Below are positions 7,854 to 15,882 of a DNA stretch of 21,914 nt, one piece after another. The stretch lies in NCBI RefSeq assembly GCF_024793945.1, contig NZ_JANUSD010000027.1:1-21914 (forward strand). The letters run 5' to 3'. The stretch comes from Emticicia fluvialis (GTDB lineage Bacteria; Bacteroidota; Bacteroidia; Cytophagales; Spirosomataceae). The notes under the pieces are model-generated. The model was not told the origin of the DNA. It was given only the letters and a program-made list of their open reading frames with translations, and made no database searches. Position numbers and translations under genes: made by a program. Position 1 is the first letter of the stretch. The number at the start of each line of letters is the position of its first letter.

Positions 7854-8768
7854 ATGAACCGCAGAGATTTTTTTGAAGCAAGCGTAGGGGGAGGCATAAT
7901 GCTGGGCAGCATACAGTCGGTAGCGGCTCAGACACAGGCCCCGGCTGCTGCCAGCCTGAAACTGAAAATACTGGCCACCAACTGGGGCTTTGCCGGAAGC
8001 ACAGATGCCTTTTGTGCCGCCGCAAAAAAAGAGGGGTACGATGGCATTGAAGTCTGGTGGCCTAATGAAAAGAAAGACCAGCAGGAGTTGTTCAACGCCC
8101 TTGCCAAACACCAGCTTGAAGTAGGCTTTTTGTGTGGCGGCCACCAGAAAGACCCGAAAGAACATCTGGAGACCTTCAAAAAGGCCGTTAATGCCGCGGT
8201 GGCGTCGCCGGTTCGGCCTTTGTATATCAACTGCCACAGCGGGCGAGACTATTTCAACTACGAGCAGAACAAACTTTTTATTGACCATACCACGGAGGCA
8301 TCGCAGAAAAGCGGCATTAAACTTCTGCACGAAACCCACCGTGGGCGTATGCTCTTTGCAGCACATATAGCCCACAATTTTATTGAGAAAAACCCGGCCT
8401 TGCGCCTGACGCTGGACATTTCTCACTGGTGCAATGTGCATGAAACCCTGCTGGAAGACCAGGCCGAAGCCGTGCAGGCAGCTTTGGCAAAGGCAGACCA
8501 TATCCATTCGCGCATCGGGCATCAGGAAGGGCCACAGGTAAACGACCCACGCGCGCCCGAGTGGGAAAACGCCGTAAAAGCGCACCTGGCCTGGTGGGAT
8601 AAAGTGGTAGAATACAAAGTGAAATCAGGCGAGGTACTGACGATACTGACGGAATTTGGCCCGCCGAATTACCTGCCAACCCTACCCTACACCCGCCAGC
8701 CGCTGGCCGACCAATGGGGCATTAATGTCCACATGATGCATTGGCTGCGGAAGCGGTATTTGGGGTGA
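7854..8768 (+). CDS. Sugar phosphate isomerase/epimerase-like TIM barrel, Tat-like leader
   Basis: A 304-residue protein of the xylose isomerase-like/AP endonuclease 2 superfamily. The N-terminus MNRRDFFEASVGGG carries a twin-arginine motif (RRDFF) and a weakly hydrophobic stretch, suggesting Tat export. The expected metal ligands can be placed: Glu160 (LLHETHRGR), Asp188 with His191 (LTLDISHWC), His218 (DHIHSRIGH) and Glu267 (LTEFGPP). The substrate is unknown; exported relatives often sit in sugar-degradation loci, but no glycosidase is nearby. No clear promoter is seen; TTAATTTG at 7814-7821 is one mismatch from a -7 element. Confidence 0.85.
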   Translation: MNRRDFFEASVGGGIMLGSIQSVAAQTQAPAAASLKLKILATNWGFAGSTDAFCAAAKKEGYDGIEVWWPNEKKDQQELFNALAKHQLEVGFLCGGHQKDPKEHLETFKKAVNAAVASPVRPLYINCHSGRDYFNYEQNKLFIDHTTEASQKSGIKLLHETHRGRMLFAAHIAHNFIEKNPALRLTLDISHWCNVHETLLEDQAEAVQAALAKADHIHSRIGHQEGPQVNDPRAPEWENAVKAHLAWWDKVVEYKVKSGEVLTILTEFGPPNYLPTLPYTRQPLADQWGINVHMMHWLRKRYLG

Positions 8769-8780
8769 ACACGCGCTTGT

Positions 8781-8809
8781 GTAGAGACAGGGCAATGATC
8801 TGTATCTAC
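8781..8809. repeat. Interspersed palindrome, copy 2 (degenerate)
   Basis: The left half, GTAGAGACAGGGCAATG, matches copies at 2877 and 17774. The right half has substitutions (ATCTGTATCTAC), so the stem is imperfect. It lies 12 bases after the stop of the TIM-barrel gene, the same kind of position as copy 1. Confidence 0.85.
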
Positions 8810-8861
8810 CAATAATCTATTTTTACTTTCTTTACGGGTCTATCAGATTCAAAGGCCAAAA

Positions 8862-9554
8862 ATGAACGAAAACGATACCAAACGCTTATCGCGCCTCACC
8901 GCAACTTTAACCATGCTGCAAACCAAGCGTTTGCTGACAGCTACTGAGCTGGCTGCCAGGTTTTCGGTGAGTGTACGAACCATTTACCGTGATATGCGCG
9001 CTTTGGAAGAAGCAGGCGTGCCTATTATTACGGAAGAAGGCAAGGGGTACTCGTTGATGGAAGATTACCGCATACCACCCATTATGTTTACCGAGAACCA
9101 GGCCAATGCCCTGATATTGGCCGAACAGCTGGTGCTGAAAAACAACGACACCACTTTTATTAAAGATTATACCGGGGCCATAGATAAAATAAAGGCCGTA
9201 TTGCGCACCAGCCAGAAAGACAAGGCCAATCTGCTGACTGCCCGGACACGTTTCGACCAGATTGTTTACCGGGAAAGAAACAGCAGTGTGTTATCGGACC
9301 TGCAGTATGCACTCACTAATTTTTATCTGGCAAGTATAGAATATACCAACGAGGCTCAGGAGACATCTACACGGCTCATTGAGCCTTTTGCGCTGGTAAG
9401 CACCCGCGAAAACTGGCTGCTGATTGCCTGGTGCCGGCTACGGAAAAACTTCCGATATTTCCGCCTCGACCGAATCAATAAACTGGAAGTGCTGACCGAA
9501 CAGTTTAAGCCTCACCCAATGACATTGCAGGAATTTTTTGAAAAATTTCAATAA
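8862..9554 (+). CDS. YafY-type transcriptional regulator (HTH-WYL)
   Basis: A 230-residue regulator. Residues 8-60 form an HTH_11/DeoR-type winged helix (LTATELAARFSVSVRTIYRDMRAL, with the typical TIYRDM recognition helix), followed by the wing GVPIITEEGKGYSL. The C-terminal half, from about 140, is a WYL domain with the IEYTNEAQETSTRLIEPFALV and WLLIAWCRLRKNFRYFRLDRI blocks. WYL domains sense ligands, in some cases nucleic acids. The adjacent gene is a DUF1761 membrane protein with its own promoter, a plausible target; this is inferred from position only. Confidence 0.92.
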   Translation: MNENDTKRLSRLTATLTMLQTKRLLTATELAARFSVSVRTIYRDMRALEEAGVPIITEEGKGYSLMEDYRIPPIMFTENQANALILAEQLVLKNNDTTFIKDYTGAIDKIKAVLRTSQKDKANLLTARTRFDQIVYRERNSSVLSDLQYALTNFYLASIEYTNEAQETSTRLIEPFALVSTRENWLLIAWCRLRKNFRYFRLDRINKLEVLTEQFKPHPMTLQEFFEKFQ

Positions 9555-9594
9555 GCCCTCCCACCCCTGACATAAGGTTGTCTTTGGGCGATGA

Positions 9595-9602
9595 TAGTTT
9601 TG
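9595..9602 (+). promoter_or_regulatory. -7 element of the DUF1761 gene
   Basis: TAGTTTTG matches TAnnTTTG exactly, followed by C as is usual. TTG occurs at 9578-9580, closer than normal. Because the element overlaps an in-frame ATG at 9591, translation should start at 9630 instead. Confidence 0.6.
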
Positions 9603-9629
9603 CATCATCATCCAAAAAAACAAAAACTT

Positions 9630-10043
9630 ATGATCAGTCAATTATCAAATCTCAACTGGCTCGGTGTAGCCATCGCTTTTGTAGTATATTGTGTTTTAGG
9701 CGGCTTATGGTTTACCATGATTTTTGTTAAACCCTACAAAGCCTCGTTAGGCAAAGCCAACGAAACCCTGCCCAATGCACCAATTTTTATAGTAGGGCCC
9801 ATGATTTGCACGCTGGTTATAACGCTCACAAGTGCCATTCTGATTAAAGCGCTTAATATAACCACACTCAGCGGTGGTTTTGAGTTCGCTTTATTAGCGG
9901 GTTTTGGGTATCTGGCAGCCAATACGATTAACATTGCCGTCAACCCCAATATTCCCCACCCTATTTTGTATGGGTTTATCAGCAGCGCGTATCATCTGGT
10001 TTGTATCACGTTGGCAAGTGTTATACTGGTGCTTATGCCCTAA
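9630..10043 (+). CDS. DUF1761-family integral membrane protein
   Basis: A protein of 137 residues beginning MISQLSNLNWLGVAIAF. It has four predicted transmembrane helices (about 10-32, 50-72, 78-98, 110-134) and the family's GLWFTMIFVKPY segment after the first helix, followed by GPMICTLV. Function of the family is unknown. The longer reading from 9591 is rejected because its start lies in the promoter. A strong terminator follows at 10050. Confidence 0.85.
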   Translation: MISQLSNLNWLGVAIAFVVYCVLGGLWFTMIFVKPYKASLGKANETLPNAPIFIVGPMICTLVITLTSAILIKALNITTLSGGFEFALLAGFGYLAANTINIAVNPNIPHPILYGFISSAYHLVCITLASVILVLMP

Positions 10044-10049
10044 TCTTTT

Positions 10050-10090
10050 AGCCATTAGCCTGCCCAAAGTGCGCGCTAATGGCTTTTTTT
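10050..10090 (+). terminator. Intrinsic terminator between convergent genes
   Basis: The stem AGCCATTAGC (10050-10059) pairs with GCTAATGGCT (10075-10084), 10 base pairs with a 15-base loop, then a run of seven T. It ends the DUF1761 transcript; the stem also follows the stop of the convergent methyltransferase gene, so it may work in both directions. Confidence 0.85.
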
Positions 10091-10712
10091 ATTGGTTCTG
10101 ATACTGAAACAAACAAAAAGTGAATCTTTGCAGGGTATCAAAAGGTGTAAAATGCTCGGTTTTGATACATTTAACAGGGCGCAGAAACGCGCTGAAAAGC
10201 GCAGTCAGTTCATCGGCCGAATACCGGCAAATATCTAAGCCGCTGCATTTTCTGGGGCCGTCTTCGGCAAAGGTGGCAAGCAGCACATACGCGCCGGGGT
10301 TGAGCGATTGAGCCAGATTTTCAATATAATGTTGTCGGGCGGTGGTGTCGGTCAGGAAATGAAACGTTGCCCTGTCGTGCCAGAAATCATATTTGCGGGG
10401 GGCAACAAAATTTCCGGCATCGGCCGTTATATACTGAATGCGCTGTTCTTTGTGGCCCAGCCTTGTACTGGTTTTTTGTAGTGCCGCTGCTGAAATATCA
10501 ACCAGTGTTATGTCTTCATACCCCTGCGCCAGCAGGTAATCAACCAGGCGGCTTTCGCCTGCGCCCATGTCTAATATGGCTGCCTGTTTAGGCAGGTTTA
10601 ATGTTTCCAGTAATTCAATGGAGGTGGCGGGTACAGGCTGAAACCAGCTTACTTCTTCAAAATTTTTGCTGGCATATACCTCTTCCCAATGGGTTTGCAG
10701 GTGCGTGTTCAT
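10089..10712 (-). CDS. Class I SAM-dependent methyltransferase
   Basis: A 207-residue cytoplasmic protein with a Rossmann-type methyltransferase fold. Motif I is ILDMGAGES (46-54), the acidic end of strand 2 is LVDIS (Asp72), the adenine-contact region is ITADAGNF, and motif IV is FWHDRATFHFL. The N-terminal HWEEVYASKNFEEVSWFQ is common to small-molecule methyltransferases of the TehB/thiopurine-like group. The substrate is not evident. It is convergent with the DUF1761 gene and divergent from the secreted-protein gene at 10955. Confidence 0.9.
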   Translation of the reverse strand: MNTHLQTHWEEVYASKNFEEVSWFQPVPATSIELLETLNLPKQAAILDMGAGESRLVDYLLAQGYEDITLVDISAAALQKTSTRLGHKEQRIQYITADAGNFVAPRKYDFWHDRATFHFLTDTTARQHYIENLAQSLNPGAYVLLATFAEDGPRKCSGLDICRYSADELTALFSAFLRPVKCIKTEHFTPFDTLQRFTFCLFQYQNQ

Positions 10713-10850
10713 GGTCTGGCTTGTTTGGTGGCCTTTTCAGCTTAACAATTTCTTATAAACGTATAGTTCATACCGGGGTAGGTTGTGCCTGCTGCTGAGC
10801 GGGTTTCTGACTGACAAAAATCATTATTTATTATCTTTTCAGGTTCTAAA

Positions 10851-10880
10851 TTGCTTCCGGATTACAAATTTGTATTTTTG
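10851..10880 (+). promoter_or_regulatory. Bacteroidota promoter (TTG-N19-TATTTTTG)
   Basis: TTG at 10851-10853 and TATTTTTG at 10873-10880 are separated by 19 bases, both elements and spacing fitting the phylum consensus. The predicted start is near 10886, giving a leader of about 70 bases before the ATG at 10955. This is the best promoter in the window. Confidence 0.75.
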
Positions 10881-10954
10881 TAATACCAATGCGTTGCAAG
10901 CAATAAACACACCTGAAAAAGCAATTTTTTTAAACAATTTACATATACCTTTTT

Positions 10955-11584
10955 ATGAAACCTACACACATTTTATGCATTGTTTTATGCTTGTTTGCTA
11001 CGAGTATCTACGCCCAAGACATTATTTTCATGAAAAACGGCGAAGAAATAAAAGCCAAAGTAAAAGAAGTAAAAGACAAGGAAATCAGTTATCTGAAATT
11101 CGACAATCTGAGCGGCCCTACCTACACCAAGCTGAAAAGTGAAGTGGTGATGATTAAATATGAAAACGGCCAGAAAGATATTTTCGGCGACCAGAAAGTG
11201 CAAACCGCCGAAAGTTATGTTGAAACCAGTGCCGTTTCTGTATCGCCAGTGGGTAATGCAACAGCCTATACCTACGAAAAAGGGATGGCCGACGCACTGA
11301 CTTATTATAACGGCGAAAACAGCGGTAAAACAGGTACCCTGCTTACGTCTTTGTTAATTAATGGTTTGGTTGGGCTTATTCCGGCTGTTGCGTGTAGTTC
11401 AACCACACCGAAGGTCAAGAATCTGGGCATACCCAATATGGAAGCCTACCAAAAAAACCCCGACTACGCCAGAGGATACCAAACACAGGCAAAAAAGATA
11501 AAATCAAAAAAAATCTGGAAAAACTGGGGTATCGGTACCGCCATTTCAACGCTTGTTATTATTATAGCTTCTAATGCCAATTAA
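10955..11584 (+). CDS. Secreted or envelope protein of unknown function
   Basis: A 209-residue protein with a cleavable signal (MKPTHILCIVLCLFATSIYAQ). Residues 21-77 form a small beta-rich unit common in Bacteroidota envelope proteins: DIIFMKNGEEIKAKVKEV, then ISYLKFDN and VMIKYENGQKDIF. A linker follows, then GKTGTLLTSLLINGLVGLIPAVAC (a hydrophobic segment near 125-148), and a basic region leading to a C-terminal hydrophobic stretch (ISTLVIIIASNAN). The two hydrophobic segments suggest membrane association. Function is unknown. Confidence 0.85.
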   Translation: MKPTHILCIVLCLFATSIYAQDIIFMKNGEEIKAKVKEVKDKEISYLKFDNLSGPTYTKLKSEVVMIKYENGQKDIFGDQKVQTAESYVETSAVSVSPVGNATAYTYEKGMADALTYYNGENSGKTGTLLTSLLINGLVGLIPAVACSSTTPKVKNLGIPNMEAYQKNPDYARGYQTQAKKIKSKKIWKNWGIGTAISTLVIIIASNAN

Positions 11585-11597
11585 TAGATATTAAAAC

Positions 11598-11635
11598 GCG
11601 GGTGCAAGCCACTTCAGCTGGTGGCTTGCACCCGC
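11598..11635 (+). terminator. Strong hairpin after the secreted-protein gene
   Basis: A perfect 15-base stem (GCGGGTGCAAGCCAC with GTGGCTTGCACCCGC) with an 8-base loop, starting 13 bases after the stop. No T run follows immediately, so termination is likely but not textbook. Confidence 0.7.
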
Positions 11636-11980
11636 CCTTATTAAACTTCTTTCGCTGCTTTCCTCATTATCTGCCACCGCTGGTCTTTCATTCTCCTTCG
11701 CCATTTGGCTACCATACATAATTACTTCATGTTTCTATATTAATAATTATTGAACGGTGGTATTTATCTGAATCATTTACCGAATAATAAGTATATCTAC
11801 GTATATGCTAAAAAAATGAAAATGTTTTCTAATTTCGGTGCAACAATTCAGACAGAAACTTTTTAAGCACTTAAAAGCCATTAAAAGCAAAGTTCATTAA
11901 AAAAAGCTGTTTGCGAATATTGGTTTCTTACCATTAAAAACTGGTAAAGCTGTGCAGAAATCTAAACATGAAAACTAATT
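11636..11980. other. AT-rich intergenic region, no gene seen
   Basis: 345 bases with no supportable ORF. TAATTTCG near 11831 is one mismatch from a -7 element and may serve the gene at 11981. Several AAAAGC/TTAAAAGC words occur between 11864 and 11910 without forming a clear array. Confidence 0.5.
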
Positions 11981-13228
11981 ATGAATACAACTACCAACGT
12001 TACCAGCGGCCAATACGTATTGGCTCCGCAACCCGGCGTTATCGCGGTTCTCACACTCATGTCAGGCACGCTTACGCTTGAAGGCAGTACCGAATCGTCT
12101 ACCAGTTTACAAGTACCCAATACAAACAATCAGAATACATTTACTGTTACCAATGGTAGCGCTTATGCAGAAGGAGTCATCAACATAACTTATTCAATAA
12201 AGGGTATTAGCAACCCGCAAACAGCCGAATGCCACATCAATTTTTTTCTTGGTACCACCCAATGGGAGCAGGATTCCTCCGGCTCATTCCCACTTGATAA
12301 TACCACCATATTACCTGCCAAATCGAGCGGACCGCTACCAACCAATTTTCCGGTGGTACCGCCAACAAGCGGAGGTTCTTCGGGCGTTGACTCGCTCTAT
12401 CAGGTGCTTAACCCTGCTATGGTTTTTCTGGTAGATTATCGCCCCGAACACCAAACCATGTTGTTCAGAGGTAACACACCCTTTGCCGCACCAACCGCTG
12501 ATAACGGGCAGCAGGCGGTCGATTTCGGTAGTTTGCATACTTACATGGAAAACCAATACATAAGCCAGACGGGCAATACTGATTTTCCGGCGCAAGGGAG
12601 TTATACCTTAAGAGATGTATGCCTGCAAAGCCAGGAAAGCGAGGGGCAATCTATATTATGGGAGCTGGAGTCGTTTGGCGGCACCTCATTAAATCAGTTA
12701 AATACAAAAACGTGGGTGCCTGCAGATAATTCATCAAACACCACACAAAACCAGATGTGTAACTGGCAGATTGAGCCACATACACAACCAGGTAATGATG
12801 TATTCGATTGGGATTCAGTAAAACAACTTAGCGATTGGATGTGTCCGAAAGACCCCAACACCAATTTTTATATTTACTACATACATTGTGCCAGCGGACA
12901 CGACAGAACCGGCATTGTGGCCTCGGCCTATATGATAGTCAACAGGGGGCTTTCATTAAATCATTCTTTAATATATGGCACCACCTTGGCCAAGCAAAGC
13001 GCTACCAGCGGCCAGGTGTATGCCGACTGCCAGGATTTAGACGGCACCAATAAGGGCAACATTGACCCTGACCGCTCAAGGCTGATGATGATTGCAGGCA
13101 TCTACGACCAGACTGTGCTTAACATTTATAATTCGCAGAATAATCCTGACCCGGCGGTTACGCAGTTACCCGCAGAAGCGATGAGTACCGACCCCGCTTA
13201 TGTTTATTCAACCTATCCGTGGGATTAA
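11981..13228 (+). CDS. Protein-tyrosine/dual-specificity phosphatase-like protein with beta-rich N-terminal domain
   Basis: A 415-residue protein with no signal peptide. Residues 1-92 are Thr/Ser/Asn-rich and look all-beta. A Pro/Gly/Ser linker follows (about 112-136, PLPTNFPVVPPTSGGSSG). The C-terminal part begins with FLVDYRPEHQTMLFRGNTPF and holds the phosphatase signature YIHCASGHDRTGIVASAYM: nucleophile Cys303, P-loop to Arg309, then Thr-Gly. This Cys-X5-Arg loop occurs in tyrosine, dual-specificity, lipid and inositol phosphate phosphatases; substrate cannot be told apart here. Asp277 or Asp279 (NDVFDWDSV) could be the general acid. The linker and adhesin-like first domain are unusual for a bacterial phosphatase. 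It is followed by two other leaderless beta-rich proteins. Confidence 0.8.
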   Translation: MNTTTNVTSGQYVLAPQPGVIAVLTLMSGTLTLEGSTESSTSLQVPNTNNQNTFTVTNGSAYAEGVINITYSIKGISNPQTAECHINFFLGTTQWEQDSSGSFPLDNTTILPAKSSGPLPTNFPVVPPTSGGSSGVDSLYQVLNPAMVFLVDYRPEHQTMLFRGNTPFAAPTADNGQQAVDFGSLHTYMENQYISQTGNTDFPAQGSYTLRDVCLQSQESEGQSILWELESFGGTSLNQLNTKTWVPADNSSNTTQNQMCNWQIEPHTQPGNDVFDWDSVKQLSDWMCPKDPNTNFYIYYIHCASGHDRTGIVASAYMIVNRGLSLNHSLIYGTTLAKQSATSGQVYADCQDLDGTNKGNIDPDRSRLMMIAGIYDQTVLNIYNSQNNPDPAVTQLPAEAMSTDPAYVYSTYPWD

Positions 13229-13321
13229 GCGCGGACAGCGTATACTGAAAAACGTTAGTAAAAAACATAGCTGAACCTTCATCTTTTGCCCGTTGTTAAG
13301 GGCTACTCTAAAAACCAGAAA

Positions 13322-13498
13322 CAGGGTTCCGGGCGTACGAAGGAGTACTTGTAACAAACGGAACCCTGCATCACCTACCCAATAAAACCAAGCATAGCGC
13401 GGCGCGCTGTTTATCAGCGCTGTTCTATTGCCTGAATGACCGATGCACGCTTACATCTGATGTAAGCAGTTGCTTTCTGAAAACACCGTGGTTTTCAG
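13322..13498. other. Run of four hairpins between genes
   Basis: The 445-base gap 13229-13673 has no supportable gene but contains four stems in order: CAGGGTTCC/GGAACCCTG (13322-13330 with 13360-13368), GCGCTG/CAGCGC (13404-13409 with 13415-13420), GCTTACAT/ATGTAAGC (13449-13456 with 13460-13467) and CTGAAAAC/GTTTTCAG (13477-13484 with 13491-13498). It could be a terminator followed by a structured RNA or 5' leader for the gene at 13674. No known riboswitch is recognised. Confidence 0.45.
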
Positions 13499-13673
13499 CA
13501 GGGTTGCCTATGCCAAAGATTTTCAACAATGAGTAAAAAATAGAATACCAAAGCGGTTCTGAAAAGGGCTGACCACCCCATTGTGACAAAAAAAGAGACC
13601 CGAAACTACCCAAACGGGGGCGAAAACCGAAAAGCCATACGAGTAGGTATTCAATCTAAAATAACAATTAACA

Positions 13674-14198
13674 ATGAGAATTTTATCCGCTTTCTATGGT
13701 TCTTGCAATATCAACGCCGTAGATGTAACTCCACAAGTACAAACCATTGTAAACAAGGCCGTTGGAACAGCCTCAATTTTAGTTAATCCCGGAACATTCA
13801 ACATTCCGGATCCTGACTTTGGTACAAGAAAATCGCTTACCATTACTTTTACTTATGGTATCCCGTCTGTTATATTAAAAAAATCGGCGGTAGATGGTAC
13901 AACCATTACACTTGATCTGGTACCCAATCATTTCGAAATTGTGTCGGCTTACTATGGCACCACAGCCGTCTATTATGACATTACAAAAGCCTTGCAGATT
14001 TTCACGCTTGAATCAGTTGCTAATTCAAAACTCGTGGTAGGAAGCGTTCCATTCTATAACCAGTTTACCTATGGATATGACATCGCCTCCGGCGTACCCA
14101 AAACGCTGACGGTTTCATTCTTCAAACCGGGTAGCAGCAGAATGATTACGGTGTGTGCCAATGACGGGCAGACACTTGATTTTAACAGGGCGTTTTAA
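13674..14198 (+). CDS. Tandem DUF3395-like beta-domain protein
   Basis: A 174-residue protein with no signal peptide, built from two related units. Unit 1 (3-62) has ILSAFYGSCN, VDVTPQVQTIV and DFGTRKSLTITFTYG; unit 2 (89-152) has IVSAYYGTTA, YDITKALQIF, NSKLVVG and GVPKTLTVSFF. The order A-x-Y-G, D-[VI]-T-x-x-[LV]-Q, then K-x-L-x-[VI]-x-[FY] matches the DUF3395 domain known from the C-terminus of DNAJC11. Family membership is by eye. A short tail (SSRMITVCANDGQTLDF) follows. It is preceded by a hairpin-rich gap and followed by a terminator. Function is unknown; binding is a plausible role. Confidence 0.75.
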   Translation: MRILSAFYGSCNINAVDVTPQVQTIVNKAVGTASILVNPGTFNIPDPDFGTRKSLTITFTYGIPSVILKKSAVDGTTITLDLVPNHFEIVSAYYGTTAVYYDITKALQIFTLESVANSKLVVGSVPFYNQFTYGYDIASGVPKTLTVSFFKPGSSRMITVCANDGQTLDFNRAF

Positions 14199-14219
14199 GA
14201 GCCCATCAGATTGCGTACA

Positions 14220-14251
14220 GGGGGGGTGTAACCACACCCCTCTTGTTTTTT
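14220..14251 (+). terminator. Intrinsic terminator after the DUF3395-like gene
   Basis: GGGGTGT (14223-14229) and ACACCCC (14234-14240) form a 7-bp stem with a 4-base loop, followed by TCTTGTTTTTT. This separates the DUF3395-like gene from the beta-helix gene, so the latter needs its own promoter or read-through. Confidence 0.75.
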
Positions 14252-14286
14252 ACCAGACGCCAACGAATCATTTAAACTCAATATAT

Positions 14287-15780
14287 ATGGAAACGAAACA
14301 ATTAAACACACTAATTGACAGAATAGCCGGGAACCTGAAACACAAAGCCGGGCAATTGGAAGAACTTGTAAAAAAATACATTCAAAAGGCCGGACAGAAA
14401 AGCGAACGGGTGAGGAACGCGGCGGCGCAGATACAGCAGGATAACCTGATAAGTGTGATACCTCCGGAAGGGATATTGATAGATAAACCGGGAAACTACC
14501 AGTTTGCGAAAACTATTACGTGGATACCCGGGCAACAGGCAACAGCCATTGCCATTGATATTATTGCCGATGACGTAACCCTTGACCTGCAGGGGTACAG
14601 CCTCGTTGCCGTGCCTGTTATAAATACCAATAGTGTTATCGGAATCAACATTACAGGCAATCATGTAACCATAAAAAATGGCGTGCTGGTTGATATGTTG
14701 CTGCACGGCATCTCGGCCTCGCTTTGCACTAACCTGACCATAAGCGGTGTTGCCGTGCAAGGCTCTGAATACAGCTACCTGGGCAACGACCCGTTCGTAA
14801 CTGCCTCGGGCATTTACATTGAGCTGTCAGAAAACATTACCCTGCAAAACTGCCAGGTAAGCGGAGCCAACGTTACTGCGCCTGCTTATGCGGGTATTCA
14901 ATTATCTGTATCAACCCATGCCCGGGTTACTGATTGCCAGACAAGCCATCTGATAAATAATGACGGTACCGTTACAGGTTTTAGTTATGTAGGCTCTGAA
15001 CAAATAGGCACGGTAAACTGCCTGGCTACCAAGTTCCGCTCGTATTATCAGGGAAAAACAACTACTTTTGGCCACACTGTTTTAGGCTTTTTACCAACCG
15101 CCTGCAAAAACCTGACATACGAAAACTGTACGGCTATCAGCCTGAGGGGGTGCTGCGATGATTGCCATGGGATGTCGATTTTTGAATCAGATGATATTAA
15201 AGTTACAGGCTTTAGCGCCATTGGTATTGTAGACGGCGACTGCCCCACTAACACGGGTGCCAAAGCCACCGGGCTGGAAGTGTATGGCAACAACATTACC
15301 ATACAATACAGCCAGGTGCAAAACATCTTTGCTATTGTGCCGCAAGACAAACAGAGTTGCGGTTTCAGCGCGGCAGGAAATAACATCACGTTTGAAGCAT
15401 GCGTGGCCTATAACGTATTTGTTTTTGACGAAAACAGAAACCTAACCAAAAACGCTGCTAAATATGGCTATGGTATCGGCTTTGGATGGGCGCCAGACCC
15501 CCGCCAACCTTTTGTAGGCATGAATGCCGTCAATACGGTTTACAATAACTGCGGTGCCATTTTCTGCCAGGTTGGGTTTGATACCTGGAATCATATCGGC
15601 GGACAATGGAATAACTGTTCGGTGGAAGACTGCCTCACGGCTGTGTTGCAGGAAGATGGCGGCCAAAGGATTTTCACGATGGATAAGTGTTCTGAACTCC
15701 CCTCCAATATGACAAGCCCCATGACAATTATTAACTATGCGGCCAATAATACCTTTAATCCGCCAATCAGCAGTCAGTAA
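14287..15780 (+). CDS. Right-handed parallel beta-helix protein, pectate lyase-like fold
   Basis: A 497-residue protein without signal peptide. Residues 1-65 are charged and probably helical/coiled coil (METKQLNTLIDRIAGNLKHK, LEELVKKYIQKAG). From about 75, repeated rungs of the pectate lyase-like type follow: DDVTLDLQGYSL, NHVTIKNGVL, TNLTISGVAV, ENITLQNCQVSG, KNLTYENCTA, DDIKVTGFSA, NNITIQYSQV. NxTxxNC asparagine/cysteine ladders and many cysteines (for example GCCDDCHG) are notable for a protein without a leader. The start is set at 14287 because the 44-residue upstream extension overlaps the preceding gene and the terminator. No catalytic residues of a known lyase are recognised; it may be a binding or structural protein. 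Confidence 0.82.
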   Translation: METKQLNTLIDRIAGNLKHKAGQLEELVKKYIQKAGQKSERVRNAAAQIQQDNLISVIPPEGILIDKPGNYQFAKTITWIPGQQATAIAIDIIADDVTLDLQGYSLVAVPVINTNSVIGINITGNHVTIKNGVLVDMLLHGISASLCTNLTISGVAVQGSEYSYLGNDPFVTASGIYIELSENITLQNCQVSGANVTAPAYAGIQLSVSTHARVTDCQTSHLINNDGTVTGFSYVGSEQIGTVNCLATKFRSYYQGKTTTFGHTVLGFLPTACKNLTYENCTAISLRGCCDDCHGMSIFESDDIKVTGFSAIGIVDGDCPTNTGAKATGLEVYGNNITIQYSQVQNIFAIVPQDKQSCGFSAAGNNITFEACVAYNVFVFDENRNLTKNAAKYGYGIGFGWAPDPRQPFVGMNAVNTVYNNCGAIFCQVGFDTWNHIGGQWNNCSVEDCLTAVLQEDGGQRIFTMDKCSELPSNMTSPMTIINYAANNTFNPPISSQ

Positions 15781-15825
15781 TATGGGGCGTGAAACCGCAG
15801 TTAAGCATACAATAAAAATGAATCT

Positions 15826-15865
15826 GTTAGCAGGTAGAGGCAAGGCTTTATCTTTACCTGCTAAC
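15826..15865. terminator. Hairpin between convergent genes
   Basis: GTTAGCAGGTA (15826-15836) pairs perfectly with TACCTGCTAAC (15855-15865), an 11-bp stem with an 18-base loop, lying between the stops of the beta-helix gene and the GMC oxidoreductase gene. Probably a shared bidirectional terminator; T tracts are weak. Confidence 0.6.
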
Positions 15866-15882
15866 CCTTCCTTCAAGCTACC

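Noticed and set aside
7797..8585. 262-codon minus-strand ORF opposite the TIM-barrel gene
   Set aside because: The plus-strand protein has family motifs and complete metal ligands, whereas the antisense reading shows none.
14155..14286. 44-residue N-terminal extension of the beta-helix protein
   Set aside because: It overlaps the end of the preceding gene and runs through the terminator hairpin; the ATG at 14287 gives a natural start.
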